Source of the DNA: Deltaproteobacteria bacterium
GTDB lineage: Bacteria; Desulfobacterota; Desulfarculia; Adiutricales; Adiutricaceae
Direction: 5' to 3'
Assembly (NCBI GenBank): GCA_031279155.1
Contig: JAITJB010000163.1
Coordinates: forward strand, 1 to 16,488
Length of the DNA: 16,488 nt
Shown here: piece after piece, positions 6,421 to 13,248 of the stretch
How positions within the stretch are numbered: the first letter of the stretch is position 1
Layout: each line of letters starts with the position of its first letter
Position numbers and translations under genes: made by a program
The notes under the pieces: model-generated
The model's input: the letters and a program-made list of their open reading frames with translations, nothing else
Database searches by the model: none
Told to the model about the DNA's origin: nothing

Positions 6421-7479
6421 TCAGTTGGTCTCTGGCTTACGAATGGCCAGTCCGAAACTGACGGCCATTTGCGGGCCTATGTAGTCAATATAGCTTCGGT
6501 CGAACTTTTTGATATTGAGCTTAAGTCCGGCTAGGGGGTTAAAAATTTCCGTTGGCACATGAAAGTGGCTCTGAAACTGGGCGGCCAGGCCGTTAATGAG
6601 GGCGCAGCCGCCGGCCAACAAGATCCTCGATGGCCTGTAGTCCGGAAACTCACTTTTAACCATGTCTATTGCCCGGTCAATGGCCGCTGCCCAATTGGAG
6701 AAAATGCGATCGAAGATGTCGGCGCATTCGGTTTTGTTGGGCGGATCGCTCGTCCCCAATTTTACGGCTTCGGCCTCATCAGGCGGCAAACCAAAGAGAT
6801 CTTCGATGTCTTCGGTTAGTCTTTGACCGCCGATGTTCTCTTCTTTAATGGTATGGGGTAGGCCTTCGTTAATGACGGTAATGTGGATCATCGTGGCCCC
6901 GATATCGACGAGGACCACGTTATCTCTAGAATCGGGGTAGAGAAAATCGTAGGCGTTAAAGTAGGCTAAAGCATCAACGTCAATAACCGTGGGCTTTAAA
7001 AGTTTGGTTAAGGCGATGGCCTGCATGTAGTTAAAGACAACCTCTTTGCGGGCGGCCACCAAGAGGACCGACATCTGGCCATAGCGATCGTCAGTATTTA
7101 ATATATGCCCATCGATGATGACGTCGTTTATCGGGTACGGGATGTACTGTTCAGCTTCCAAGGCTAGCGACTGCCTGAGTTCCTTTTGGGAGGTCACCGG
7201 CATACTGATCTTTTTAATGATCATTGTTTCGCCGCTAAGCGATAGCGCGGCGTAACGAGCGCCTTTAAGCTTACTGGTCTTGACGAGATTTTTCATAGCC
7301 GCCGTCATGGCCGTTCTGGCCGGAATCGGCTGCTCTTCCCAATGGGTCATTATCTCAACGGGCATTTGGCTTATACCCAAGCCCTCTAGGGAGACTTGCT
7401 GCTTTCGGCCCTTGCCCTTGATGGATAAATAAAGAGCTTTAGTGGCGAAAGTTCCAATGTCAAAACCGATAACGGACAT
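6421..7479 (-). CDS. pilM: PilM-type actin-like pilus assembly ATPase
   Basis: PilM is a cytoplasmic FtsA/actin-fold protein that binds nucleotide and the PilN tail at the base of the type IV pilus. Seen here are the phosphate-1 motif GFDIGTFATKALYL at the N-terminus, the central VVLVDIGATMIHITVINEG phosphate-2 motif (around residue 190-207), and the adenosine motif ILLAGGCALINGL near residue 290. The length of 352 residues is standard. The ATG at 7479 is preceded by AAAGGAAA. It is the first gene of pilMNOPQ. About 278 bases separate it from the upstream XRE gene, whose terminator lies in between, so it probably has its own promoter; a TTGACA at about 7645 lacks a matching -10. Confidence 0.93.
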   Translation of the reverse strand: MSVIGFDIGTFATKALYLSIKGKGRKQQVSLEGLGISQMPVEIMTHWEEQPIPARTAMTAAMKNLVKTSKLKGARYAALSLSGETMIIKKISMPVTSQKELRQSLALEAEQYIPYPINDVIIDGHILNTDDRYGQMSVLLVAARKEVVFNYMQAIALTKLLKPTVIDVDALAYFNAYDFLYPDSRDNVVLVDIGATMIHITVINEGLPHTIKEENIGGQRLTEDIEDLFGLPPDEAEAVKLGTSDPPNKTECADIFDRIFSNWAAAIDRAIDMVKSEFPDYRPSRILLAGGCALINGLAAQFQSHFHVPTEIFNPLAGLKLNIKKFDRSYIDYIGPQMAVSFGLAIRKPETN

Positions 7480-7711
7480 GGAATGGCGTTTCCTTTCGGC
7501 TGTCGAAACGTTTCTGCACCCGGTTTGCGTCAGCTAAAAGCCGCCTTTAAGGCCGGCCCGGGGCGGAACCGTTTTTAGGGCGTCATAAGCTTTTGATTAC
7601 AGCAGTGGGTGTCCTGACTCGCGGTTGTAGAAAAATAAAATATTGTCAATCGGCAACCGAGCGCTTTCAGCACCCCGCAGCCCCGTCCCGGCCTGGGCGA
7701 GACTGAGGGGC

Positions 7712-7752
7712 AAAAAGGCCGGGTTATCCTGAGTAGAGACAAGCCCGGCCTT
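7712..7752 (-). terminator. Intrinsic terminator after the XRE gene, with an alternative pairing partner
   Basis: On the minus strand AAGGCCGGG-type arm 7744-7752 pairs over 9 bp with 7715-7723, followed by a T run (TTTTTG). It begins six bases past the XRE stop. A third copy of the arm at 7686-7693 could pair with 7716-7723 instead, giving a mutually exclusive fold. Confidence 0.75.
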
Positions 7753-7757
7753 AGGTT

Positions 7758-7961
7758 CTAAAGCAAATCAGCAAAAATCTTGTCCTTGTCCTCCAGGGAG
7801 TAGCCAAGGGCCAAGATGATCTTCCGCATAGTCTCCATACGGGCTTTTTCGCCGTTTTCGATCCGGTCAATGGTCATGGGGGAAACGCCGGCCTTGCGGG
7901 CCAACTCAGCTTTGCTGAGGAGCAACTGCTCCCTGATAGCCTTAAGAGTGTTCTTCGCCAA
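7758..7961 (-). CDS. Small XRE-family HTH DNA-binding protein
   Basis: This 67-residue protein is essentially a single lambda-Cro-type helix-turn-helix: LLLSKAELARKAGVSPMTID contains the HTH, followed by RIENGEKARMETMRKIILALGYSLED. It likely binds DNA as a dimer in the cytoplasm. The start is a TTG at 7961 preceded by AGAGGTG; no in-frame ATG is available. A near-consensus promoter lies 65-100 bases upstream and a terminator follows the stop, so it is a monocistronic unit. It sits upstream of pilM on the same strand, but nothing in the sequence proves it regulates the pilus genes. Small stand-alone XRE proteins of this kind can also be antitoxins; no toxin partner is adjacent. Confidence 0.85.
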   Translation of the reverse strand: MAKNTLKAIREQLLLSKAELARKAGVSPMTIDRIENGEKARMETMRKIILALGYSLEDKDKIFADLL

Positions 7962-8286
7962 AATAGCACCTCTTTCTAGATGAGCGGTTTTAGTTTTGGG
8001 AGTCTCGTCCCGCTACTGTAATCTTGGATCCTATTTTAAGCCGTTCTAAAAACACTTGTCAAGCTTTTTCTACTAATTAGCAAATAATTAAATTCAAGTT
8101 GCACTCTATATCGTTTGCCACCCTGGCCGAGACTACTAGATCTTGTGAAAACTGCCAGTAAAAAAAATTTTTTATGGTCTGCAATACAGGTCCTCTGGTC
8201 GATTTTTTTAGGACGAAAAGGCTAAAAACAACTTACCTTCGTCTTGCATAGCCTTAAGCGTTGCCGCCCTTAGTCAAATTCACATT
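7962..8286. other. Intergenic region between the SCP2 gene and the XRE gene
   Basis: It contains the XRE promoter (8033-8062) and, next to the SCP2 stop, a weak hairpin on the minus strand (AAGGCTA/TAGCCTT) without a solid T-tract. A run of eight As followed by six Ts is at about 8161-8174. No coding frame is convincing. Confidence 0.5.
8033..8062 (-). promoter_or_regulatory. Sigma-70-type promoter of the XRE gene
   Basis: On the minus strand TTGACA (8057-8062) is followed after 18 bases by TAAAAT (8033-8038). Predicted start near 8026, giving a leader of about 65 bases before the TTG start codon. Confidence 0.75.
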
Positions 8287-8607
8287 TCAATCTGGCCATA
8301 TGTTTTTCAGTTGACTAACTAAACCCGTGTCACCGTTAACTTTAATCTTACCGGTCATAAAGGCGGCCATGGGATTGGTCTTTCTGAGAGCCACTTCGAT
8401 CAACGTAGCTCCACTAGTTGTAACTGTCAAATCAGGTGGAGTTGTATCGTCCTCATTTATCTTGATTTTTCCCTCAAGGAGACTCACTAACCAACGGCGG
8501 GGCTCAGGACCGGTCAGATTTAAGAGTATGACGCCTTTGACGCTATCAGCGACCGTGGTTCGTGTGGCCTTGTCTATCATCTTGGTGAAAAGTTCGTCTA
8601 AAGTCAT
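8287..8607 (-). CDS. SCP2 sterol-carrier-domain protein
   Basis: This 106-residue protein is a single SCP2-like lipid-binding domain. Supporting stretches are ADSVKGVILLNLTGPEPRRW, the acidic turn followed by PDLTVTTSGATLIEVALRK, and the C-terminal AAFMTGKIKVNGDTGLVSQL, the most conserved part of the family (gain of lipid pocket helix). Bacterial stand-alone SCP2 proteins are presumed to bind fatty acyl or other lipids in the cytoplasm; the ligand cannot be told from sequence. ATG at 8607 is preceded by AAAGGTG. It is monocistronic as far as can be seen, with a large upstream gap holding possible operator sites. Confidence 0.85.
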   Translation of the reverse strand: MTLDELFTKMIDKATRTTVADSVKGVILLNLTGPEPRRWLVSLLEGKIKINEDDTTPPDLTVTTSGATLIEVALRKTNPMAAFMTGKIKVNGDTGLVSQLKNIWPD

Positions 8608-8715
8608 CGAGACACCTTTAGGGTTTATCCGAACGGACTATGACCAGGTATACGAGCATTCGCTTTTGATCAATTGTTAGCAAGCTAAATTGGTCAGGAT
8701 CAAGTGATAATTTAC

Positions 8716-8745
8716 AGTGTAACCCGAAAGTTAATGATTTTTCAA
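8716..8745 (-). promoter_or_regulatory. Possible promoter of the SCP2 gene
   Basis: On the minus strand TTGAAA (8740-8745) and TACACT (8716-8721) are 18 bases apart, about 110 bases upstream of the SCP2 start. Each hexamer has two mismatches, so this is a weak call. Confidence 0.35.
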
Positions 8746-8798
8746 TTTTACAATTTAAGGCTACTAATCCCGGCCACTTAAAGCCAGGCTTATGTGGT

Positions 8799-8813
8799 CC
8801 TGATCTGACCAGG
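8799..8813. promoter_or_regulatory. Imperfect palindrome resembling a GntR/FadR-type operator
   Basis: CCTGATCTGACCAGG is self-complementary except at one base pair, with GG/CC pairs continuing outward after a T-T mismatch. Its core differs by one base from the TGGTCNGACCA core of FadR-type sites. It is about 190 bases upstream of the SCP2 gene. The regulator is inferred only from this likeness. Confidence 0.35.
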
Positions 8814-8821
8814 TCCAAACT

Positions 8822-9135
8822 ATCAAATCGATCTTTTTGGCTTAGCTAAAAAGGCCCACAGGATTTCCAGGGCTGATATCAAACATATTCAATGGGGGTA
8901 GATGTCACCTGGTGGCGTTGACCACTGGTTCTACATTAACCAATTGTAACTTATATAGTTTAAAAATCAAGTCAAGTTTTCGAGGAATTTTAAAGTCTTC
9001 GTAAGGCGCCGGAATCTAGAGGGACCAGAAAGACCCTGGCTCTATTGGGTAAGGCCAGATTTTAGTTTTGAAGCGTTATTATAAAGGCTTTTTCATTAGA
9101 CATCAAACTTTTTTTGGCTAGCCAAAAGGCCCAAG
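8822..9135. repeat. Diverged direct repeat pair in the large gap
   Basis: ATCAAA-(TCGAT)-CTTTTTGGCTTAGC followed by TAAAAAGGCCCA (from 8823) is echoed as ATCAAACTTTTTTTGGC followed by TAGCCAAAAGGCCCA (from 9102). Both copies are self-complementary around their centre. GCCCACAGGAT, which follows the first copy, recurs at about 9187-9197. Confidence 0.5.
9112..9127. repeat. Perfect 16-bp palindrome
   Basis: TTTTGGCTAGCCAAAA is perfectly self-complementary, within the second copy of the diverged repeat and roughly 75 bases upstream of the plus-strand promoter -35. It could be an operator or cruciform; no T-tract follows. Confidence 0.6.
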
Positions 9136-9199
9136 GCTATTTGGTCAATTTTGAGCCTAATTCTTAGCGCGAAAAATCGAACTAAAGCCCACAGGATGT

Positions 9200-9228
9200 T
9201 TGATTTATTTAAGGAATAAGGGTATAAT
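9200..9228 (+). promoter_or_regulatory. Sigma-70-type promoter of the solute-binding protein gene
   Basis: TTGATT (9200-9205) and TATAAT (9223-9228) are separated by exactly 17 bases. A second TATAAT at 9234-9239 has no matching -35. Predicted leader is about 78 bases. Confidence 0.8.
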
Positions 9229-9312
9229 AAAAGTATAATTGGCCTTCGATATTAAGTCAGGCTGATATTTCCTATTTTAGGTTGCCCCTAGTCTCGCCAG
9301 AGGGAGAATTTG

Positions 9313-10476
9313 ATGAGATTACTGCTCCCTACCCTAATCGTCTTGGCCATGTTTTTGACCGGCGCGCTTACGGCTGTGCCGCTCCCAGCGGCTAGCCAGA
9401 GTACGCCCATTAGAATAGTCACCTGGGCTCTCCCGGTCGGCTCTCAGGCTCGAGTCTATGAGATCTATTGCGGCTTGAAGGCCATGCTGACCTTCTTAAA
9501 CGTCAAAGGGGGTTTTGGCGGCAGCCGTTTGGAATTTTACACTCAAGAGATGGATGACACCACCCCCAACTTCCCGGCCCGGCTTAACACCATGATTTTA
9601 CAATCTCAGCCGATAATTGTCGTAGGCGGCGCGGTTTCCACCCGTTCGGGGGAGACGGCTGACTACTTCCGGCGGACCGGGCTGGTATGGTTTGGGCCTT
9701 GGTCTCAGTGGAACACCCTTTATCGCGGCGCGCCAGACGACCCGGTCGGCCTCATCCCCTCCCCGGAAGATCAAATCGATCTCCTATTTGATCACGTAGC
9801 TAGGCGCCTAGGCGCCGGCACTCAAATCATGGTTATCAACCAAGAGTTTGAGGGCAGATCCGATCTCTCCTCTCAGTCGGTCAAGCAGGCCGCCGATAAA
9901 TACGGCCTTTCTCTCAACTACAAAGTTATCGATCAAAAGTTTCGCGATTGGGTCAACTTTAAAGATCAAGCCCAGGGAGCTGCGGCTATATTACTGTGGG
10001 TCCCCTCAGGGCCGGCGGCGGCCTTAGTTAGGACCTTAAAACCTGTTTTACCCAAAGAGACTCTATTTTTAACTCACGCCTTAAATCCCCCGGGCGTAGA
10101 GCTTTGGGATTTAACGACCGGCCTTTGGGAGGGCATGATTTTTCCTTCAATATTGTTTCCTGATTCCATCATGGTCCAAGCTTACGACGGGGTAATCAAT
10201 CACTACGGCCCCAAGGGCTTAAACCCGAGCTACCTATCATATCTAGGCGTAGCCCAGGCTCAGATCATGGCCAGATCCTTAATGAACCTCTCGCCAGGGA
10301 ACAAAAATGAAGCTGTCCGCAAGGCTTTAAACGCCGAAGATGGCGGCGGGACCATGCTAACTAATAATGTCGTCTTTGGTACGGGCCTCCCTCCAAAGAG
10401 CTCGGCTTTTCTAGCCGTGGTCACCAAAAACCGCAACTGGAAGCCCCTTGGCGCCGTCCAAAACCAGGCTCAGTAA
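9313..10476 (+). CDS. Orphan type 1 periplasmic solute-binding protein (branched-chain amino acid family)
   Basis: This 387-residue exported protein has the two-lobe type 1 periplasmic binding fold of the Leu/Ile/Val-binding family. An N-terminal Sec signal peptide (LLLPTLIVLAMFLTGAL, likely cleavage near PAAS) precedes the mature domain, which begins with IRIVTWALPVGSQARVYEI. Family-like stretches include GGFGGSRLEFYTQEMDD, QPIIVVGGAV, GTQIMVINQEFEGRSD, AAAILLWVPSGPAAALVR and the C-terminal YLSYLGVAQAQIMARSL. There is no lipobox. I chose the ATG at 9313, six bases after AGGGAG, over the adjacent TTG at 9310. No permease or ATPase genes are near, so it is an orphan binding protein: it could serve a transporter encoded elsewhere or feed a sensor. 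The ligand is unknown. Confidence 0.8.
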   Translation: MRLLLPTLIVLAMFLTGALTAVPLPAASQSTPIRIVTWALPVGSQARVYEIYCGLKAMLTFLNVKGGFGGSRLEFYTQEMDDTTPNFPARLNTMILQSQPIIVVGGAVSTRSGETADYFRRTGLVWFGPWSQWNTLYRGAPDDPVGLIPSPEDQIDLLFDHVARRLGAGTQIMVINQEFEGRSDLSSQSVKQAADKYGLSLNYKVIDQKFRDWVNFKDQAQGAAAILLWVPSGPAAALVRTLKPVLPKETLFLTHALNPPGVELWDLTTGLWEGMIFPSILFPDSIMVQAYDGVINHYGPKGLNPSYLSYLGVAQAQIMARSLMNLSPGNKNEAVRKALNAEDGGGTMLTNNVVFGTGLPPKSSAFLAVVTKNRNWKPLGAVQNQAQ

Positions 10477-10523
10477 GCTTTAAGCCGATAGTAAGCTTTC
10501 TTTATGCCGACAGTAATTAAGCC

Positions 10524-10603
10524 GCCAAAAGACAATACTACCAAAAAACAATAATACCAAAAGACAATACAACCAAAAGACAATGCCGCCAAAAGATAGC
10601 CCT
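10524..10603. repeat. 16-bp tandem repeat, about five units
   Basis: Units of the form (A/G)CCAAAAGACAATNNN start at 10524, 10540, 10556, 10572 and 10588, with a few substitutions and decay in the last. The array fills the gap between the binding-protein and zinc-ribbon genes and ends about 25 bases before the ribosome binding site of the latter. Confidence 0.85.
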
Positions 10604-10644
10604 AAGAGATAACCCGATAAGACAACTTAAAGGAGATAATTTTA

Positions 10645-11124
10645 GTGTCGCCAGAAACGAAAAACTCTCCCGTTCGTGAGACGCCTAATCAGCCGGCGCC
10701 ATCGGTTAGTCCAAACTCTCCGGCCCTGCGCTGCCCATCGTGCGGCTATAACGTCCCCATGCCGGCTCAAGCCTGCCATAAATGCGGCTTTGATTTTCGC
10801 TCAGGCCGAAAGCCCGAGCCTATACCCTCTCTGGAAGAGGAAACTAGCCGCAGGGTTTACTATTTGATCGGCGCTGCGGCCTTAGTTGTCATAATAGTTT
10901 TAGCTTTTATTTTTCTCTCTAAGCCCGATGAACCCGTAGCCAATGCCCCAAGCGCGCCAACCGCCATAGGTAGCGGCTCTCCCATTATCCAAGTTCCGCC
11001 ACAAACCGAGAGCGCCCCCCTGGTTAACCCGGCTAAAACTATTCAGACGACCAGATCCATAGCTGATCAGGCCGACGAGCGAGTTGAGAAGATGAAAGAA
11101 CTTGAAGATTTGGAAAATCCCTAA
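10645..11124 (+). CDS. Zinc-ribbon protein with one membrane helix
   Basis: A 159-residue protein with a proline/serine-rich N-terminus, then a double CxxC zinc ribbon at about residues 30-48 (RCPSCGYNVP...ACHKCGFDF), a charged linker, one membrane helix at about residues 71-91 (YYLIGAAALVVIIVLAFIFL) and a low-complexity, Pro/Ala-rich tail ending in a charged segment (ADERVEKMKELEDLE). The ribbon is predicted cytoplasmic and the tail periplasmic. The start is GTG at 10645, preceded by a strong AAAGGAGAT. Such proteins are common and mostly uncharacterised; no function is proposed. It lies between an orphan binding protein and fliJ, on the same strand. Confidence 0.8.
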   Translation: MSPETKNSPVRETPNQPAPSVSPNSPALRCPSCGYNVPMPAQACHKCGFDFRSGRKPEPIPSLEEETSRRVYYLIGAAALVVIIVLAFIFLSKPDEPVANAPSAPTAIGSGSPIIQVPPQTESAPLVNPAKTIQTTRSIADQADERVEKMKELEDLENP

Positions 11125-11435
11125 AACCTTATGTTATCCAATAAACGATGTTCGCCAAAAAATTTTAGAGCCTCTAGCCTTTGGCGGCTTTTAGTCTTTC
11201 TTAATGGTGTTTTTTAGCGGCCTTTTTTATTGGCTTTTTTTAAACCCTTTGTTTTTTTCTGGCTTGTTTTTGCTAACAATATTTTCGGACGGCGCTTTTT
11301 AAGGCCATCTTCGGAAGGCGCTTTCGCCGGCCTTTTCAGAAGCTTATTGGTAGGCCTTTTTCGCAAGTTTTTTTTCGTAGCTTTTTTTGGCGGCTAATTT
11401 GGCTTAAACGCCCAAAGCTAACTTTGGAGATCTTG
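11125..11435 (+). other. T-rich non-coding gap upstream of fliJ
   Basis: The plus strand is strikingly rich in GGC followed by runs of T between about 11190 and 11395. Just after the zinc-ribbon stop a weak hairpin (CGCCAAA/TTTGGCG, about 11153-11187) could act as a terminator. A near-direct repeat, TTCGGACGGCGCTTTTT and TTCGGAAGGCGCTTTCG, lies at about 11283-11326. No clear promoter for fliJ was found; its ribosome binding site GGAGA is at 11426-11430. Confidence 0.5.
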
Positions 11436-11927
11436 ATGGCGGCTTTTAAATTTAGGCTTGATTTTATGATAAGCCTTAGGAAAAAACGCGAAGAAGAAGC
11501 CGCTGTTAAACTGGCCAGAAGGCTAGCAAGCATCAGGGAACTAGAAAAATTAATAGAGGCTCTAGAAAATAACTTAGCCCAAGCGGCCCAAGAGATAAGC
11601 GATCTAGGCCGGGCCGGAAAACTAACTGGTCCACTTTTACTTCTCTTTAGTTCTCACCAAGAGAGAGTCAGAAAAGAAATAAAGAAAAATCTTGAACTTC
11701 TAAGCCTCAGCCGGCGTCAAGAGGTCATAGAGAGAAAGGCCTTAAATAAGGCCGTAACCGACCGCCGGATCATGGAAAAGGTCAAGGACAACCAAAAATC
11801 GGCCTGGCGCCTAGAGCTAGAGCACGATGAACAAAATAACATGGAGGAGTTGGCGGCTCTTTCAAAGGCCAAAAGACTCCGGGATAATCGCGATGAAAAC
11901 GAGAACTCCAACAACCATAGGGCGTGA
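11436..11927 (+). CDS. fliJ: FliJ-like flagellar export chaperone
   Basis: FliJ is a small coiled-coil protein that couples the FliI ATPase to the flagellar export gate. This 163-residue protein is almost entirely charged alpha-helix; its start AAFKFRLDFMISLRKKREEE and following AAVKLARRLASIRELEKLIE match the typical FliJ opening, and the C-terminal half continues as coiled coil to a hydrophilic tail. The ATG at 11436 has GGAGA five bases before it; TTG codons at 11424 and 11433 are less likely. It overlaps the next gene by 35 bases, a pairing (fliJ with a MotE-like gene) known from flagellar loci. fliI, the usual upstream neighbour, is absent here. Sequence conservation in FliJ is low, so the call rests on architecture plus neighbour. 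Confidence 0.75.
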   Translation: MAAFKFRLDFMISLRKKREEEAAVKLARRLASIRELEKLIEALENNLAQAAQEISDLGRAGKLTGPLLLLFSSHQERVRKEIKKNLELLSLSRRQEVIERKALNKAVTDRRIMEKVKDNQKSAWRLELEHDEQNNMEELAALSKAKRLRDNRDENENSNNHRA

Positions 11928-13095
11928 AAAGCCCAAAAATATACCGTCAAGAACGGCCCCGGCCCCAGCGCCTTCAGCCCCTTCGGCCCCGATAGCCCCG
12001 CCGGCGCCTCGTTCTTTAAGTAACGGAAGTACTGGTAGTGCTGGTAATACTGGCAGTGCCGGTAGCACTAATAATCTTCCTAAGGAAGCCTCCAAAACAC
12101 AATCTAGCCCCAAAAGAAAGTCAAACCGTCCGACTCCGGTCTTCTCTATTCTCCGTTTAATTTTCCTCGTGGCCTTAGTGGGCCTAATAGGAAGGCTTAC
12201 GGTCTCAGCGTTGTATCCCCAATTTTTTGGTTCAACTAAGGCGTCTTCGCCTGCCGTCTCAACGGCCATCGCCGCCCCGAACCTTCCGAGCGCCGCTCCT
12301 AGCGTAAGTATGGCTCCTCTCACAAGCTCCATAACAGCTGGCGCCATGGCTAGCGGTGCGGCTATGATTTTAGAAGCTAACCTTTCGGCTGCGGCCTCAT
12401 CAACAATTCCTCTGGCCCCCGATGACGAGGACTTAAGACTTCCTCAGCGTCCAGTTTTACCTCCTAGCGAGGTTCCAAGTCAGAGTAGACCTTCGGCCCC
12501 AACAGCCGTAACCCAAAATACTGCGCCTTCTAGGCCATCTACGGCGTCTTCAGCCGCCCAGACGCCGCCTCTTCCGCCAACGCCTGCGGCTAGAGAGGCC
12601 GCCAACCGTGAGGAAGAACTCAGCCGCCGGGAATTTGAGATTAACCGCCGGGAAAGAGATCTTAAAACCCGCGAGGAAGCCTTAAGATCGCTTGAAACCG
12701 ATGTCGAAAGTAAAATCCGGGCCGGCGAATTGACTAAAAATGAGCTTAACTCTCTCATAGCCAGAAACCAGGCCATTTTAGATGAACAAAAGACCTTAAA
12801 AGAGCAGCAGCAAAAAGAAGAAGACGTGCGCAAGGCCGCTAGCGTAGAACACTTGGTGGCGGCATTTAAAACCATGAAGCCTGAGGAAGCTGGCCTTTTA
12901 ATAAGCAGCATGGATGACTCGGTGGCCGTCTCAATCCTCTCGGCTATGCCCGGCCCCAATGCTGGCCGAATTTTAGCCAACGTCACTCCCGATAAAGCGG
13001 CCAGATTAGTTAAATCCTTAAGCCAAAATAAGTTAGACCCCATGGCCATTTTGGACGCCCAGCCTCAGACATCCGGACAACTGCCGGCCAACTGA
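11893..13095 (+). CDS. MotE/MgtE-N-like flagellar-associated membrane protein
   Basis: The 400-residue product has a Pro/Ala/Ser-rich cytoplasmic start with a Gly-Ser repeat (12022-12069), one membrane helix near residues 85-105 (SILRLIFLVALVGLIGRL), a low-complexity periplasmic stretch, a long coiled coil (about 260-330: EEELSRREFEINRRERDL...), and a C-terminal MgtE-N/FliG-like helical domain (HLVAAFKTMKPEEAGLLISS, DSVAVSILSAMPGPNAGRIL, ANVTPDKAARLVKSL). This layout matches MotE-type proteins, periplasmic chaperones for the stator protein MotC in rhizobia, which often follow fliJ. I chose the ATG at 11893; a longer frame from 11827 only extends into fliJ coding sequence. It converges on eno and ends at a shared terminator. 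The motE function is inferred from architecture, so no gene symbol is given. Confidence 0.7.
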   Translation: MKTRTPTTIGREKPKNIPSRTAPAPAPSAPSAPIAPPAPRSLSNGSTGSAGNTGSAGSTNNLPKEASKTQSSPKRKSNRPTPVFSILRLIFLVALVGLIGRLTVSALYPQFFGSTKASSPAVSTAIAAPNLPSAAPSVSMAPLTSSITAGAMASGAAMILEANLSAAASSTIPLAPDDEDLRLPQRPVLPPSEVPSQSRPSAPTAVTQNTAPSRPSTASSAAQTPPLPPTPAAREAANREEELSRREFEINRRERDLKTREEALRSLETDVESKIRAGELTKNELNSLIARNQAILDEQKTLKEQQQKEEDVRKAASVEHLVAAFKTMKPEEAGLLISSMDDSVAVSILSAMPGPNAGRILANVTPDKAARLVKSLSQNKLDPMAILDAQPQTSGQLPAN

Positions 13096-13120
13096 CGCGT
13101 GTGGCTTGACGCTCTCCAAA

Positions 13121-13180
13121 CCTGACCTGACTTAACATAACCCGACCTGACCTGACTTAACCTAACCTAACTTAACTTAA
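13121..13180. repeat. 5-bp tandem repeat, twelve degenerate units
   Basis: Exactly sixty bases divide into twelve pentamers, mainly CCTGA, CTTAA and CCTAA (consensus C-Y-T-R-A). The array lies between the MotE-like stop and the bidirectional terminator. Confidence 0.85.
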
Positions 13181-13185
13181 GTCTA

Positions 13186-13231
13186 AAAAACTAAGCCCCG
13201 GTTGCCTGTAAGGCACCGGGGCTTAGTTTTT
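13186..13231. terminator. Strong bidirectional terminator between the MotE-like gene and eno
   Basis: Arms 13186-13201 and 13216-13231 are perfect 16-base complements (AAAAACTAAGCCCCGG and its reverse complement). The loop itself contains a TGCCT/AGGCA stem. The A-run and T-run flanks give a U-tract in both directions, serving the convergent plus-strand MotE-like gene and minus-strand eno. Confidence 0.92.
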
Positions 13232-13248
13232 AGCCTTCTTAAGTTACC

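Larger units (their letters stand above)
8608..9312. other. Large non-coding gap between divergent SCP2 and binding-protein genes
   Basis: About 700 bases with no convincing gene. Contents: a possible SCP2 promoter (8716-8745), an imperfect palindrome (8799-8813), five TGACCA/TGGTCA hexamers, diverged repeats near 8822 and 9101, a perfect 16-bp palindrome (9112-9127), and a strong plus-strand promoter (9200-9228). A 66-codon minus-strand frame here has no ribosome binding site and no recognisable content. Confidence 0.6.

Noticed and set aside
7620..7660. TTGACA on the minus strand as the pilM promoter
   Set aside because: No TATAAT-like hexamer lies 16-18 bases downstream of it, so it is not reported as a promoter.
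8618..8818. 66-codon minus-strand frame in the large gap
   Set aside because: It has a TTG start with no ribosome binding site, no recognisable motif, and overlaps the probable SCP2 promoter region.
11862..13049. Long reverse-strand frames opposite the MotE-like gene
   Set aside because: The plus-strand frame has a membrane helix, coiled coil and MgtE-N-like domain; the reverse frames are low-complexity shadows.
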